A DNA stretch of 64,000 nt from Rhodocyclaceae bacterium (GTDB lineage Bacteria; Pseudomonadota; Gammaproteobacteria; Burkholderiales; Rhodocyclaceae), in contig VIKE01000008.1 of assembly GCA_008080565.1 (NCBI GenBank), positions 115,709 to 179,708 of the forward strand. Reading direction: 5' to 3'. A model generated the notes under the pieces. That model was not told where the DNA came from. It did no database searches and worked only from the letters and a program-made list of their open reading frames with translations. The position numbers and the translations under genes were made by a program. Each line of letters begins with the position of its first letter. Position 1 is the first letter of the stretch. This document shows positions 51,790 through 61,966 of the stretch, piece after piece.

Positions 51790-51819
51790 CCCGAAAATGT
51801 ACTCACACCAATTTTCGGG
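51790..51819. promoter_or_regulatory. Perfect 9-bp inverted repeat upstream of cytochrome b561
   Basis: CCCGAAAAT-gtactcacacca-ATTTTCGGG, 8 nt before the ATG at 51828. Confidence 0.5.
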
Positions 51820-51827
51820 AGATTTCC

Positions 51828-52337
51828 ATGCAAGCCTTTCGCTACACCAAGCCCCAGGTCGCCGTTCATTGGCTGGCCGCTGCGCTGATCGCCTTCCTGC
51901 TCGTTACCGGCACGCTGGTCCTGGCTGATTTGCCGAACACCGTCGAGAAAATTGGCAACCTGCGGATTCACATGATGCTCGGCGGCCTGGCTGGCTTACT
52001 GATCATCAGCCGTATCGTCATGCGCCGCCGCTTCCCGGCACCACCAGCCCTGGCCGGGCACAAGCTGGCTCTGGCCGGACATCTGGCGCTCAACCTGATC
52101 ATCCTGCTGATGGTCTTCAGCGGCGTCATGCTCGGCTTGCAAAGCGGTGCCTTTGATGCGGTGTTTGGCAGTGGCGTCTTGCCCGAAGACTTCAAGCAAT
52201 TCACCCCGCGCAAGATTCACGGGCTGGCTTCGCGTCTGGCCATGGGGCTGATTGCCTTGCATGTGCTGGCCGCGCTTTGGCATCAGTTCATCGTCAAGGA
52301 CGGGCTGCTCACGCGGATGCGTTTTGGTGGCCGATAA
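51828..52337 (+). CDS. Cytochrome b561-family protein
   Basis: KPQVAVHWLAAALIAFLLVTGT; conserved His in four TM helices; KIHGLASRLAMGLIALHVLAALWHQFI. Confidence 0.88.
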   Translation: MQAFRYTKPQVAVHWLAAALIAFLLVTGTLVLADLPNTVEKIGNLRIHMMLGGLAGLLIISRIVMRRRFPAPPALAGHKLALAGHLALNLIILLMVFSGVMLGLQSGAFDAVFGSGVLPEDFKQFTPRKIHGLASRLAMGLIALHVLAALWHQFIVKDGLLTRMRFGGR

Positions 52338-52368
52338 GCCGCAGTCTCTATCAACAGCGAGTGCCTTG

Positions 52369-53550
52369 ATGAAAAAATTCTCGATGAATCGCAAACAGGC
52401 CATAGGTCTGGCGTTGCTCGTACTCATTGCTGTTGTCGCCGTCATGGTGCTGCGTGGCGGTGGCTCCGGCTCGGTACAGGTCAGTACGGCGCAAGTCATG
52501 CGTGGCGAACTAAGCCAGACGCTGTTCGGCATCGGCGTCGTTGAAGCCCAGCGCAATATTCTGGTTGGCCCGACAGTCGCCGGACGTGTCGCCAAGGTGT
52601 ATGTCGAACAAGGCGCCCTGGTTGAAGCCGGCACCCTGCTGGCCGAAATGGACCCGGTGGATTTGAACGAGCGCCTGACAGCTAGTCGTCAGGCCACGCT
52701 GCGCGCCAAATCTGCGGTCGCGGCTAGCCAGGCGCAAGCGCAGGAAGCGGAGAGCCGGCTGGCAACCGCCGGGGCCAACGCCAAGCGCTATGCCTCACTG
52801 CGCGAACGTGGTTTTGTCAGTACCGAGGCTGAGCGCAACAAGGGTCACGAAGCACGCGCCGCCGTGGCAGCCCTGCACGCCAGTCAGGCCAATATCGGCG
52901 TTTCCGGTGCCGATGCCGCCCGCCTGGCCGCAGAAGCAGCGGCGCTGGAAAAGCAGTTGGCCAATACCAGACTGATTTCCCCGGTCACCGGGGTGGTTAT
53001 CAGCCGCGATGTCGAGCCGGGTAGCACGGCGGTCGCCGGGCAGGCGGTCTTGCGTCTGGCCGAGAAAGATTCGCTGTGGCTACGCGTGCGCATCGACCAG
53101 GGGCGCTCGGCTGGCCTAGCCATCGGCCTGCCGGCAATCATCAAACTGCGCAGCCGTCCGGGTGAGCGCTTCAGCGGCAAGTTGGCACGCATTGAACAGT
53201 TGTCCGATGCGGTCACTGAAGAACGTTTGGTCATGGTCGCTTTTGATCAACCTCCGGCTGATCTGACGCTCAATGAAATGGCCGAGGTCGCTCTCTCCTT
53301 GCCAACGCGCAGCAACGCCTTGACCATGCCGCCGGCCGCGCTGGTCAGGCAGGCCGGTCAAACCGGCGTCTTTACGGTGGAAGGTGGCCGCGCCCGATTC
53401 GTTACGGTCAACGTCGGAATTCGCACCGAAAATGGGGTCGAGATTCTCGACGGTCTGGCCGAAGGCACGCAGGTCGTCACGCAAAAGGCCAAGCCGTTGG
53501 TTGATGGCGATAGGCTGCGCGTCAGCAGTGATAGCGGAGCGCGGCCATGA
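52369..53550 (+). CDS. HlyD/MacA-type efflux periplasmic adaptor
   Basis: VEAQRNILVGPTVAGRVAKVYVEQGALVEAGTLLAEMDPVDLNERL; NTRLISPVTGVVISRDVEPGSTA. Confidence 0.88.
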   Translation: MKKFSMNRKQAIGLALLVLIAVVAVMVLRGGGSGSVQVSTAQVMRGELSQTLFGIGVVEAQRNILVGPTVAGRVAKVYVEQGALVEAGTLLAEMDPVDLNERLTASRQATLRAKSAVAASQAQAQEAESRLATAGANAKRYASLRERGFVSTEAERNKGHEARAAVAALHASQANIGVSGADAARLAAEAAALEKQLANTRLISPVTGVVISRDVEPGSTAVAGQAVLRLAEKDSLWLRVRIDQGRSAGLAIGLPAIIKLRSRPGERFSGKLARIEQLSDAVTEERLVMVAFDQPPADLTLNEMAEVALSLPTRSNALTMPPAALVRQAGQTGVFTVEGGRARFVTVNVGIRTENGVEILDGLAEGTQVVTQKAKPLVDGDRLRVSSDSGARP

Positions 53551-54740
53551 TCAATCTGGCTGGTCGCGACATCGGCCATCATCTCGGGCGCTTTGTCTTT
53601 ACCGGCATTGGCCTCGGGCTGCTGATCGGAGTCACGCTAACCATGGCCGGCGTTTATCGCGGCATGGTCTCCGACGGCCAGGCGGTAATTGCCGCTTCGG
53701 GGGCCGATCTCTGGGTGGTGCAGAAAGATACGCTGGGCCCCTGGGCCGAACCCTCTTCGCTACGTGATGATGTGTATCGCACGCTCGCCGTCCTGCCGGG
53801 CGTCGTCGAAGCCGCCAACGTGGCTTACCTGACCATGCAGGTGCCGGTCAAAGGCAAGGATGTGCGGGTCATGCTGGCCGGCATAGAGCCGGGCGCACTG
53901 GGTGAACCGGCGCAAATCGTCAGCGGGCGGCCCTTGTTGAACAGCCATTACGAAGCGGTGGCCGATCAGGCAACCGGGCTGAGTGTCGGCGACAGCGTCA
54001 GCATTCGTCGCCATGACTACACCGTGGTTGGCCTGACGCGCCGCGCCACGTCATCCTCCGGCGACCCGATGCTGTTCATTCCGCTGAAAGATGCGCAGGA
54101 AGTCCAGTTTCTCAAGGACAACGACAGTCTGATCGCCGAGCGCGCACGTACTGCAGCCAACCCGTTGCTCAACCGCCCCGGTGTACCGGGCCTGCTCGAT
54201 GCCGTGCTGGCCAGTCAGACCACCAGCCACAACGTCAATGCGGTGCTGATCCGCCTTTCGCCCGGCTATCCCGCTGACGAAGTCAAGGCTGAGATCGGCC
54301 GCTGGAAGCATCTGACTGCCTGGACGCGCGCCGATATGGAAGACATTCTGATCGCCAAACTGATCGCCACCTCGGCCAAACAGATCGGTATGTTCCTGGT
54401 GATTCTCGCTATCGTCAGCGCCGCCATCGTCGCTTTCATCATCTACACCATGACCCTCAACAAGCAGCGCGAAATCGCCGTCCTCAAACTGATCGGCGCC
54501 CGCGATAGCAGCATCGCGCTGATGATCCTGCAACAGGCAATCGCCCTCGGGCTGATCGGCTACGCGGTGGGTCAGGTGTCAGCCACGTTGTGGGCTCCGT
54601 TTTTCCCGAAGACCGTGCTGCTCGAATCGGGCGATGCCCTGCGCGGGCTGGTCGTCACGCTGGTGGTTTGCGCCTTGGCCAGCGTGCTGGCGATCCGCGC
54701 TGCCTTGCGCGTCGATCCGGCCGATGCGATTGGAGGCTGA
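53547..54740 (+). CDS. FtsX/MacB-type ABC transporter permease
   Basis: N-terminal TM plus large periplasmic domain; C-terminal [32 protein letters not shown]. Confidence 0.9.
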   Translation: MINLAGRDIGHHLGRFVFTGIGLGLLIGVTLTMAGVYRGMVSDGQAVIAASGADLWVVQKDTLGPWAEPSSLRDDVYRTLAVLPGVVEAANVAYLTMQVPVKGKDVRVMLAGIEPGALGEPAQIVSGRPLLNSHYEAVADQATGLSVGDSVSIRRHDYTVVGLTRRATSSSGDPMLFIPLKDAQEVQFLKDNDSLIAERARTAANPLLNRPGVPGLLDAVLASQTTSHNVNAVLIRLSPGYPADEVKAEIGRWKHLTAWTRADMEDILIAKLIATSAKQIGMFLVILAIVSAAIVAFIIYTMTLNKQREIAVLKLIGARDSSIALMILQQAIALGLIGYAVGQVSATLWAPFFPKTVLLESGDALRGLVVTLVVCALASVLAIRAALRVDPADAIGG

Positions 54741-54741
54741 G

Positions 54742-55315
54742 ATGAGCACAAACAACGAATCGGTCGCCATCCGTCTCTCCGGCCTGACCAAAACCTATGG
54801 CAGTGGCGAGAATGCGGTGCACGCCCTGCGTGGTGTCGATATGACCATCCAACGCGGCGAAGTCGTCGGCCTGGTCGGCCCCAGCGGTTCCGGCAAGAGC
54901 ACCTTTCGACGTTACCGACAACGTGGCGCTATTGCCTATGCTGGCCGGGCGGCCGAACGACGAAGCGCGCCAGCGCGCCCGCGAATTGATCGAAGCGCTC
55001 GATGTCAGTCACCGCGCCGGGGTGCGGGTAAACATGCTCTCCGGTGGCGAACAGCAGCGCGTCGCCATCGCCCGCTCACTGGTCAATCAGCCACCGGTCA
55101 TTTTGGCTGATGAGCCAACCGCGCCGCTCGACTCAACCCGCGCCCTCGCCGTCATGCGCATCCTCAACCAGATGGCACAACGCTATGGCGCAGCGATCAT
55201 CGTCGTCACCCATGACGAAAAAATCATCCCGACCTTCAAGCGCATTTATCACATCCGCGACGGGCGCACCGAAGAAGAGGCCGGTGAGGGTCGTGAAATT
55301 CCGGAAGAAGCCTGA
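54742..55315 (+). pseudogene. MacB/LolD-type ABC transporter ATPase with internal deletion/frameshift near 54903
   Basis: [13 protein letters not shown] (frame 1) runs directly into [32 protein letters not shown]...[29 protein letters not shown] (different frame); the Q-loop region is absent. Confidence 0.85.
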
Positions 55316-55320
55316 TCATC

Positions 55321-56646
55321 ATGAAAAATTTTCGCTCCCTCACCCTCGCTGCTACCTTTTGCCTGATCGGCAGCACGCAAGCCGCTGACCTACGCTCGGT
55401 TTATCAGGACGCGCTCGCCCACGATGCCCAATACGCTGCCGCCCAGGCCGCCTTGCTGGCCGGACGGGAAAAGCTGCCGCAGGGTCGCGCCGGCCTGCTG
55501 CCCAGCATCGCCTTGAGCGGCAACAGCACCTGGAACGAAACTGACGTTACCCGCAGCGTTGCCGGTGCACCGACCTTGCCGATCAACTACAACACCAATG
55601 GCTGGACACTCTCTCTAACGCAGCCCCTGTTCCGCTGGCAAAACTGGGTCAGCTACCAGCAATCTGAACTCTCGGTCGCGCTCGCCGAGGCGCAGTTCGC
55701 TGCCGCCAAGATGGATCTGGTCCTGCGCAGTGCGCAAGCCTATTTCGATGTTTTGCTAGCCGAGCATTCGCTAAGCACCACGCAGGCGCAAAAGGCCTCC
55801 ATTGGCGAACAGTTGGCCGCCGCCAAACTGAATTTCGATGTCGGCACGGCGACCATCACCGACACCCATGAAGCACAAGCCCGCCTCGATCTGGCCCTGG
55901 CGCAGGAGATTGCTGCGGTCAACGACCTGGAAGTCAAGAAATTTGCCCTGCAAACCCTGACCGGCAAAGGTCACGAAAAGCTGAAGCCCTGGCGTCGCCA
56001 GGTAACATTGAACGCGCCCCAACCCAACGACATGAATGCCTGGGTAGCGCTGGCCGAGAGCGATGCGACCAGCGTACGCATCGCCCAGGCCAACCTGGAA
56101 ATTGCCCGGCGTGAAGTCGACAAACAGCGCGCGGGACATTATCCGACGCTCGATCTGGTTGTCAGCCGTGGCCACAACGCCCTGGGCTATAGCGCCACCA
56201 CACAATCCGGCCTCGAAACGGAGTCGACCGCAATCGGCATTCAGCTCTCACTGCCGATCTTCTCCGGCGGGGCTGCTTCTTCCAAACAGCGTGAGTCCAG
56301 TGCCTTGCAGAACAAAGCCGGGGCCGATCTCGACGGTGCCAAACGCACCGCCGCCTTGACTGCCCGCCAGACTTATCTCGGCCTCAGCTCGGGCTTGCAG
56401 CAAGTCCGCGCCTACGAGGCCGCATTGATCTCTTCAAACTCGGCACTGGCCGCCAACCAGTTGGGCTATGAAGTCGGCACGCGGATCAATATTGATGTGC
56501 TCAATGCCCAAAGCCAGTTGTACGACACCACGCAAAAACTGGCCCGCGCCCGTTTCGACAGCTTGATGGCACTGCTCCGTCTGAAGCAGGCCGTGGGTAC
56601 GCTGAGCGAAGACGATATCGTGGCCCTGAACGCCCATTTGGAATGA
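55321..56646 (+). CDS. TolC-family outer membrane protein
   Basis: DLRSVYQDALAHDAQYAAAQAALLAGREKLPQGRAGLLPSIALSGNSTWN; C-terminal YEVGTRINIDVLNAQSQLYDTTQ. Confidence 0.9.
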   Translation: MKNFRSLTLAATFCLIGSTQAADLRSVYQDALAHDAQYAAAQAALLAGREKLPQGRAGLLPSIALSGNSTWNETDVTRSVAGAPTLPINYNTNGWTLSLTQPLFRWQNWVSYQQSELSVALAEAQFAAAKMDLVLRSAQAYFDVLLAEHSLSTTQAQKASIGEQLAAAKLNFDVGTATITDTHEAQARLDLALAQEIAAVNDLEVKKFALQTLTGKGHEKLKPWRRQVTLNAPQPNDMNAWVALAESDATSVRIAQANLEIARREVDKQRAGHYPTLDLVVSRGHNALGYSATTQSGLETESTAIGIQLSLPIFSGGAASSKQRESSALQNKAGADLDGAKRTAALTARQTYLGLSSGLQQVRAYEAALISSNSALAANQLGYEVGTRINIDVLNAQSQLYDTTQKLARARFDSLMALLRLKQAVGTLSEDDIVALNAHLE

Positions 56647-56667
56647 GGATCAGGTAGGCTATTTATC

Positions 56668-57393
56668 ATGAGTACCAATCAAGAACATTTGCTGATCGTT
56701 GATGACGACAAGGAAATCCGTAATCTGCTGACCGAGTATCTGGAGCAAGCAGGCTATCGGGTCAGTGCGGTTGGCGACGGCAAAGCTATGCGCCGCGCAC
56801 TAGAAGCTAACCGCATTGACCTGGTCATTCTCGACCTGATGCTGCCGGGTGAAGATGGTTTAACGCTGTGCCGTGAATTACGCGGCAAAACCAACCTGCC
56901 GGTGCTGATGTTGACCGCGCGTGGCGATGAAGTGGATCGCATCATCGGCCTTGAAATGGGCGCCGACGATTACCTCGCCAAGCCCTTCAACCCGCGCGAG
57001 TTGCTTGCCCGCATCAAGAGCGTGGTGCGCCGCGCCCAGGCGCTGCCGACCAATATGGAAACCGATAAGGTGCACACCCTGCGCTTCGCTGGCTGGACCC
57101 TTGATGTCGCCACGCGCAATGTCACGGCTGCGGATGGTTTGGTCGTGCCGCTATCCGGCGCCGAATATCGTCTGCTGCGGGTCTTTCTTGATCATCCACA
57201 GCGCGTACTGGCCCGTGAACAATTGCTAGAACTGGCCAACGGACGCGAGGCCATTCTGTTTGACCGCAGCATTGACGTGCTGGTTGGGCGGCTACGCAAA
57301 CGCCTGCGCGATGACAGCCGCGAACCATCCCTGATCAAGACCGTGCGTGGCGAGGGTTACGTACTGGCGGCATCGGTGGAGAGCGAGGCGTGA
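56668..57393 (+). CDS. OmpR-family response regulator
   Basis: LLIVDDDKEIRNLLTEYLEQAGY, LDLMLPGEDG, winged-helix C-terminus IKTVRGEGYVLAA. Confidence 0.93.
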   Translation: MSTNQEHLLIVDDDKEIRNLLTEYLEQAGYRVSAVGDGKAMRRALEANRIDLVILDLMLPGEDGLTLCRELRGKTNLPVLMLTARGDEVDRIIGLEMGADDYLAKPFNPRELLARIKSVVRRAQALPTNMETDKVHTLRFAGWTLDVATRNVTAADGLVVPLSGAEYRLLRVFLDHPQRVLAREQLLELANGREAILFDRSIDVLVGRLRKRLRDDSREPSLIKTVRGEGYVLAASVESEA

Positions 57394-58694
57394 GATTGCT
57401 GCCACGCTCCTTGTTCGGCCGTCTCATTCTCTTGATGGCCGGGGGACTCGTCCTGGCCCAACTGATTGGCGCCGCCATGCACATGGCCGAACGCCAGCGG
57501 ATGATCAGCACTACGATCAATGCCGAGTTCGCCCAGCGTGTCGCAGCAGTATATCGCGCTGTCGATAACCAGCCGCCCGCAGAACGTTCCCGACTGGTTC
57601 AATTGCTCAGTTCTCCCCGCCAGCAACTGAGCATTGAATCCAGCACTCCAACGGTGCCAGAAAGTCATTTTGCGGATAGTGAATTTCTGCCCCGGGTGCG
57701 TCAGGCGCTTGGCATGGCGATTAGTTTGCAACCGGTGGTGATCCCCCGACCGGGCACGTTCTCCTTCGATCTCTACCTAAAGCTGACTTCAGGAGACTGG
57801 CTGCGCATCCGGGGTCAGGCCCCTCAGGAAATCATCGCCTTGCCGCTGCATCATTTCATGACGCTGGGCGTGATGTTGCTCATGGTCTTCGTGCTGGTCT
57901 GGCTCACGGTTCGCATGACGGTACGGCCGCTCACCGATTTCGCTCAGGCAGCCCGCGCTCTGGGCGATGACCTGAAGAGCCCTCCGCTGCCGGAAAATGG
58001 CCCGCTGGAAGTACGTGCGGCAGCCCAGGCATTCAACACCATGCAACAGCGCATCCGCACTAGCATTGAGGAGCGCGAACGCTTTCTCGCTGCGGTGTCG
58101 CACGACCTGAAAACACCGGTGACCCGCTTACGCCTGCGCAGCGAAATGCTCGACGATCCAGATCTGCGCGAGCGCTTCGTCCGCGACCTCGATGAAATGC
58201 AGGGCATGCTCGGCACAGCGCTCGACTTTCTACACGGCAAAGCGGTCGATGAAACCATTCAGCCGCTGGACCTGACGGCACTGCTGGAAAGCATGGTGGA
58301 CGACTATGCGGAGATCGGCGAAATAGTCGGCCTGCAGGCGCCAGAATCCTTGCGTATTGAGGGTCGACCGCAGGCATTGCGTCGCGCCATCGGCAATCTG
58401 ATCGACAACGGACTGAAGTATGGCGGCAAGGTAAGTATCGAAGTCGTCCAGGATGCCGAACGCTTACAGATCGCCATCGATGACGATGGACCCGGCCTAC
58501 CGGAGGCTGAGTTGGAGCGGGTTTTTGAGCCATTCTATCGGCTGGAATCATCGCGTAGCCGCGAGACAGGCGGTGTTGGCCTGGGGTTGGCCATCGTCCG
58601 GCAGATTGCACGGGGACACGGCGGCAATGTGACGCTGGAAAATCTTGTCGGCGGCGGACTACGTGCGGTGCTATGGCTTCCGCTTGATAGGTAA
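57390..58694 (+). CDS. HAMP-containing sensor histidine kinase (EnvZ-like)
   Basis: FLAAVSHDLKTPVTRLRLRSEML H box; IGNLIDNGLKYG N box; DDGPGLPE, GVGLGLAIVRQIARGHGG. Confidence 0.94.
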   Translation: MRLLPRSLFGRLILLMAGGLVLAQLIGAAMHMAERQRMISTTINAEFAQRVAAVYRAVDNQPPAERSRLVQLLSSPRQQLSIESSTPTVPESHFADSEFLPRVRQALGMAISLQPVVIPRPGTFSFDLYLKLTSGDWLRIRGQAPQEIIALPLHHFMTLGVMLLMVFVLVWLTVRMTVRPLTDFAQAARALGDDLKSPPLPENGPLEVRAAAQAFNTMQQRIRTSIEERERFLAAVSHDLKTPVTRLRLRSEMLDDPDLRERFVRDLDEMQGMLGTALDFLHGKAVDETIQPLDLTALLESMVDDYAEIGEIVGLQAPESLRIEGRPQALRRAIGNLIDNGLKYGGKVSIEVVQDAERLQIAIDDDGPGLPEAELERVFEPFYRLESSRSRETGGVGLGLAIVRQIARGHGGNVTLENLVGGGLRAVLWLPLDR

Positions 58695-58783
58695 AGCGAC
58701 GGACTTACGCCATGGCCATTCCCCGAAGCTGGAGTTGATCTCCGGTTTCGTTTTTAGAAAATTGATCAAGACAAAAGACTGAT

Positions 58784-59524
58784 ATGAACAAGCTGATTGC
58801 CTTTGGCGAACACATCGATGGTTACGATATCCCTGTCCTCAACGAGCGGGAGGTGCGGGCAAGTGCCGGCATCCTGTTTTTTCTGGCACTGATTGCCTTC
58901 ATGAATGCCTGGCTGGTTGGTGATTTTCGGTTCACCCGGGTGTTTGTCGTGGCCTTCCTGATCGACTTTAGCGTGCGGATTTTCATTAACCCGAAATACG
59001 CGCCAAGTTTGGTTATTGGCCGTTTGATGGTGCGGAAACAGCAGCCTGAATACGTTGGCGCCCCGCAAAAGCGATTTGCCTGGGCCATCGGCTGGACGCT
59101 GGCCTTGGCCATGCTGTTCCTGGTGGTCATCAACCGCGTCATCGGGCCGATCAATCTGATCATTTGCTCGACCTGCCTTCTGCTGATGTTCTTCGAAACA
59201 GCCTTCGGTATTTGCATCGGCTGCAAGATTTACAATCTCTTTAGCCGACGCCAGGCCCAACTATGCCCGGGCGGAGTTTGCGAAGTGCGGACCGCCCTGC
59301 CGATTGGCACAGCGCAGCTTGCGGTAACGGTGCTGTTTTTCCTGGCGATGGCGTTTATTGGTCGCGACTTGCTAAGCGATACCCGTGATGCCGAGTTTCT
59401 ACAAAGCGAAGCGGCAACGACAACGGAGCAGGCCATCCCGGCCGGCAACGAATGCACGCCACCGGATTGGGCTGTCGCCATGGGCCACGCCGACAAGTGG
59501 AAACTGCACCACAACTGCAAATAG
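58784..59524 (+). CDS. DUF4395-family membrane protein
   Basis: VNEREVRASAGI-like start (VLNEREVRASAGILFFLALIAF), NPKYAPSLVIGRLMVRKQQPEYVGAPQKRFAWAIG, CIGCKIY. Confidence 0.85.
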   Translation: MNKLIAFGEHIDGYDIPVLNEREVRASAGILFFLALIAFMNAWLVGDFRFTRVFVVAFLIDFSVRIFINPKYAPSLVIGRLMVRKQQPEYVGAPQKRFAWAIGWTLALAMLFLVVINRVIGPINLIICSTCLLLMFFETAFGICIGCKIYNLFSRRQAQLCPGGVCEVRTALPIGTAQLAVTVLFFLAMAFIGRDLLSDTRDAEFLQSEAATTTEQAIPAGNECTPPDWAVAMGHADKWKLHHNCK

Positions 59525-59957
59525 CCAGAAGGACGGGCGTCAAGGAAAGTCCTGCAGGGATTCGTGGCGATTGGCAGACGGAGGATGTTCAATCCGTGGT
59601 ATTGGAGCGGTTAGGAAAACGTAACCCTTGATCATAGAGATTACGAACAGCGGCTAAGGGTAATTATGAAAAACCAATGGGGAAAGGGTTCGAGTTGCTG
59701 AGACGGCCTGGATGACATAGTTCGCTTGCATTCCATAATCTGCAATATGGGAGCTTTGTACAAGGCGAAAACGGTCAATTTAATTTCAGATGCCATAGCG
59801 TAGAAACATACCTTTCGTCGTATTTCAACATATTCGCTGGTAGCGAAATCCCTCCTATAAGAGCACCTTTCCCTGGAGACACGACAGCCAAGATTTCCTA
59901 TCCTCCAGCCATATGCTCGTATGAGCAATACGCCGCCACTGTATAAAGGTCAGCGCC

Positions 59958-60455
59958 ATGGTCACCGCCACACCGACGACTCACCAGCACGACATCGCAC
60001 CTCCATCACGGGGAAACGACTTGCAAGATGTCATCGAAACGCGCCTATGGCTTGAGGAACATGACTGGCTCTATGGCCTGCTGCGCAGTCAAGGCAATAT
60101 ATCGCCCACCTTCCGTTTCCCCGATCTCATTAGTAGCTGCGTTTCGTTGGTCTTCACGCATCAGGATGCCTCCGCACGCATCTTTCAGTTTCTCTGGACC
60201 GAACTGGTGCTTCGCGCCCCTCTGACAGCACGCCGCCGCGAATCAATGTGGCGGCAGCAATACCAGTTGTTATTGGACCTGCAACGTTCCCCTGCCAACC
60301 GGCATCCCAATCCAAAGTTCCAACTCGACCAGTTGACGACGGCCTGTGTCGCTCTGTGCAGAGCATGGGACGAGTCCGGCGCGGACATCCTGCGGCAGGC
60401 ACGTCACAACATGGCAACGCGTGCACATCATGAGCGGAAATCTCCACCTCGCTGA
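59958..60455 (+). CDS. Hypothetical ICE protein
   Basis: 165-aa ORF, coding-like composition, lies just before the transfer genes. Confidence 0.5.
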   Translation: MVTATPTTHQHDIAPPSRGNDLQDVIETRLWLEEHDWLYGLLRSQGNISPTFRFPDLISSCVSLVFTHQDASARIFQFLWTELVLRAPLTARRRESMWRQQYQLLLDLQRSPANRHPNPKFQLDQLTTACVALCRAWDESGADILRQARHNMATRAHHERKSPPR

Positions 60456-60627
60456 TACCTACGCCCCCAACGTCGCACACCACCAGTTCTAGATCCGCAC
60501 ACTCACCTCGCCCGGCTACCCCTCGGACCAACCCGACCCTGACCCTGACCGTCAGTCTCCACCGACGGCCCAGACCTCCGTACCCACCGATCAGTGGGTC
60601 ATTTCGGTCCCGTTGGAGAGTTGACTC

Positions 60628-61176
60628 ATGCGTCTGCTGGCTGTTGCTCCCTTTGCTGCTCTTGCCATTCTGGCAACCAAGCCCAGTTGGGCCCTAGCCT
60701 GCTGGGAAGAAGTTGCCCAGCGCTATGGTGTGTCGGCGAACCTGCTCTACGCGATTGCCCGTGTCGAATCGAATCTGAATGCGAAAGCGGTTAACCGCAC
60801 GCATGTACAGCGCACCGGTTCCTACGATATCGGCCTCATGCAGATCAACAGCGGCCATCTCTCAACCCTCGCACGCCACGGCATCCGTGAAACCGATCTC
60901 TTCGAGCCATGCACCAACATCCAGGTCGGCGCCTGGTTGCTGTCCGACCTGTTCTCTCGGCAGGGCGCGACGTGGGATACGGTCGGTGCCTACAATGCGG
61001 CCTGCTCTCAGCTCAAGGGCCAAGCCTGCACCAAAGCCCGCGCCCAATACGCCTGGCGGGTGTATCGCCAGTTGCCCACCCAACATAGCGGCCAACTCGC
61101 CGGAATAACAAAGAGGGGCAAACAGACGCCCCAAGGCGAGCCATTCGCCCTGATGTCGGTAAGGGTGGCGCCATGA
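60628..61176 (+). CDS. Lytic transglycosylase (SLT domain)
   Basis: CWEEVAQRYGVSANLLYAIARVESNLNAKAVN...SYDIGLMQINSGHL...LFEPCTNIQVGAWLL. Confidence 0.9.
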   Translation: MRLLAVAPFAALAILATKPSWALACWEEVAQRYGVSANLLYAIARVESNLNAKAVNRTHVQRTGSYDIGLMQINSGHLSTLARHGIRETDLFEPCTNIQVGAWLLSDLFSRQGATWDTVGAYNAACSQLKGQACTKARAQYAWRVYRQLPTQHSGQLAGITKRGKQTPQGEPFALMSVRVAP

Positions 61177-61832
61177 AGGCTGCCCTTCTCAACTACCACA
61201 GGCTCGGCCTCATTGGGTGCTGCACCCTCCTGGCTGCATCGTGCAGCCTATTCCATAGCGCGTCGCCACAGGATCAAACAAAGAGCACTGGTGACGCTGC
61301 TCCCGGACAACTGGCTCAACTCGATTTCGGCCGCCAAGCAGCATTCGGACACTGCGTACCGCCAGCCTGCCCAACCCGCACACCTAAAACCCTCGCAACG
61401 GATTCCTCAGTTCGAACGGTTGTTCGCGCAGCACCCTCCTCCCCGGCCCAGTCCATCCCCTCTGAACCGCTCACCCCGCCCACATCACCAAAGACCGACA
61501 CTTCGCGGACGATCATTGTCCAGTTTGGCCTCGGCAGCGCAAAGCTAAGCCCCGCTGCCCGTTCCAGCCTGAATGGGGCAATGAGCACCCTGCTGATTAT
61601 CGGTCGCACCGACAACACCGGGCCGCTGGCCTTCAACGAATCGCTGGCCCTCGCCCGCGCTCTGGCGGTTCGCGACCACCTGCTCAGCGCCCACCCGAGG
61701 CTGATGCCCACGCTGAGCGTCAAGGCGCGCGGTGCGTGCTGTTTCATCGCCGCGAACGACACCCTGGCCGGCCGTACGCAGAACCGGCGGGTGGAGTTGG
61801 TCTTTGATCTGCGCGACAAGGTGCAGCCATGA
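61173..61832 (+). CDS. OmpA-like lipoprotein
   Basis: Lipobox-like LLAASCSLF; IIGRTDNTGPLAFNESLALARALAVRDHLL...NRRVELVFD. Confidence 0.75.
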   Translation: MKAALLNYHRLGLIGCCTLLAASCSLFHSASPQDQTKSTGDAAPGQLAQLDFGRQAAFGHCVPPACPTRTPKTLATDSSVRTVVRAAPSSPAQSIPSEPLTPPTSPKTDTSRTIIVQFGLGSAKLSPAARSSLNGAMSTLLIIGRTDNTGPLAFNESLALARALAVRDHLLSAHPRLMPTLSVKARGACCFIAANDTLAGRTQNRRVELVFDLRDKVQP

Positions 61833-61966
61833 CACCTCAGCTTCAGTTGGCTGGCCTCCAACACCATTACCCGCCGAGCGCATGCGCTCTCACCCGCCGG
61901 CATGTCTATGCGCCCACCCGCCTTCCTACCCCCCATTCGTCATCACGCTTTTGTTCGGAGGTTCTC

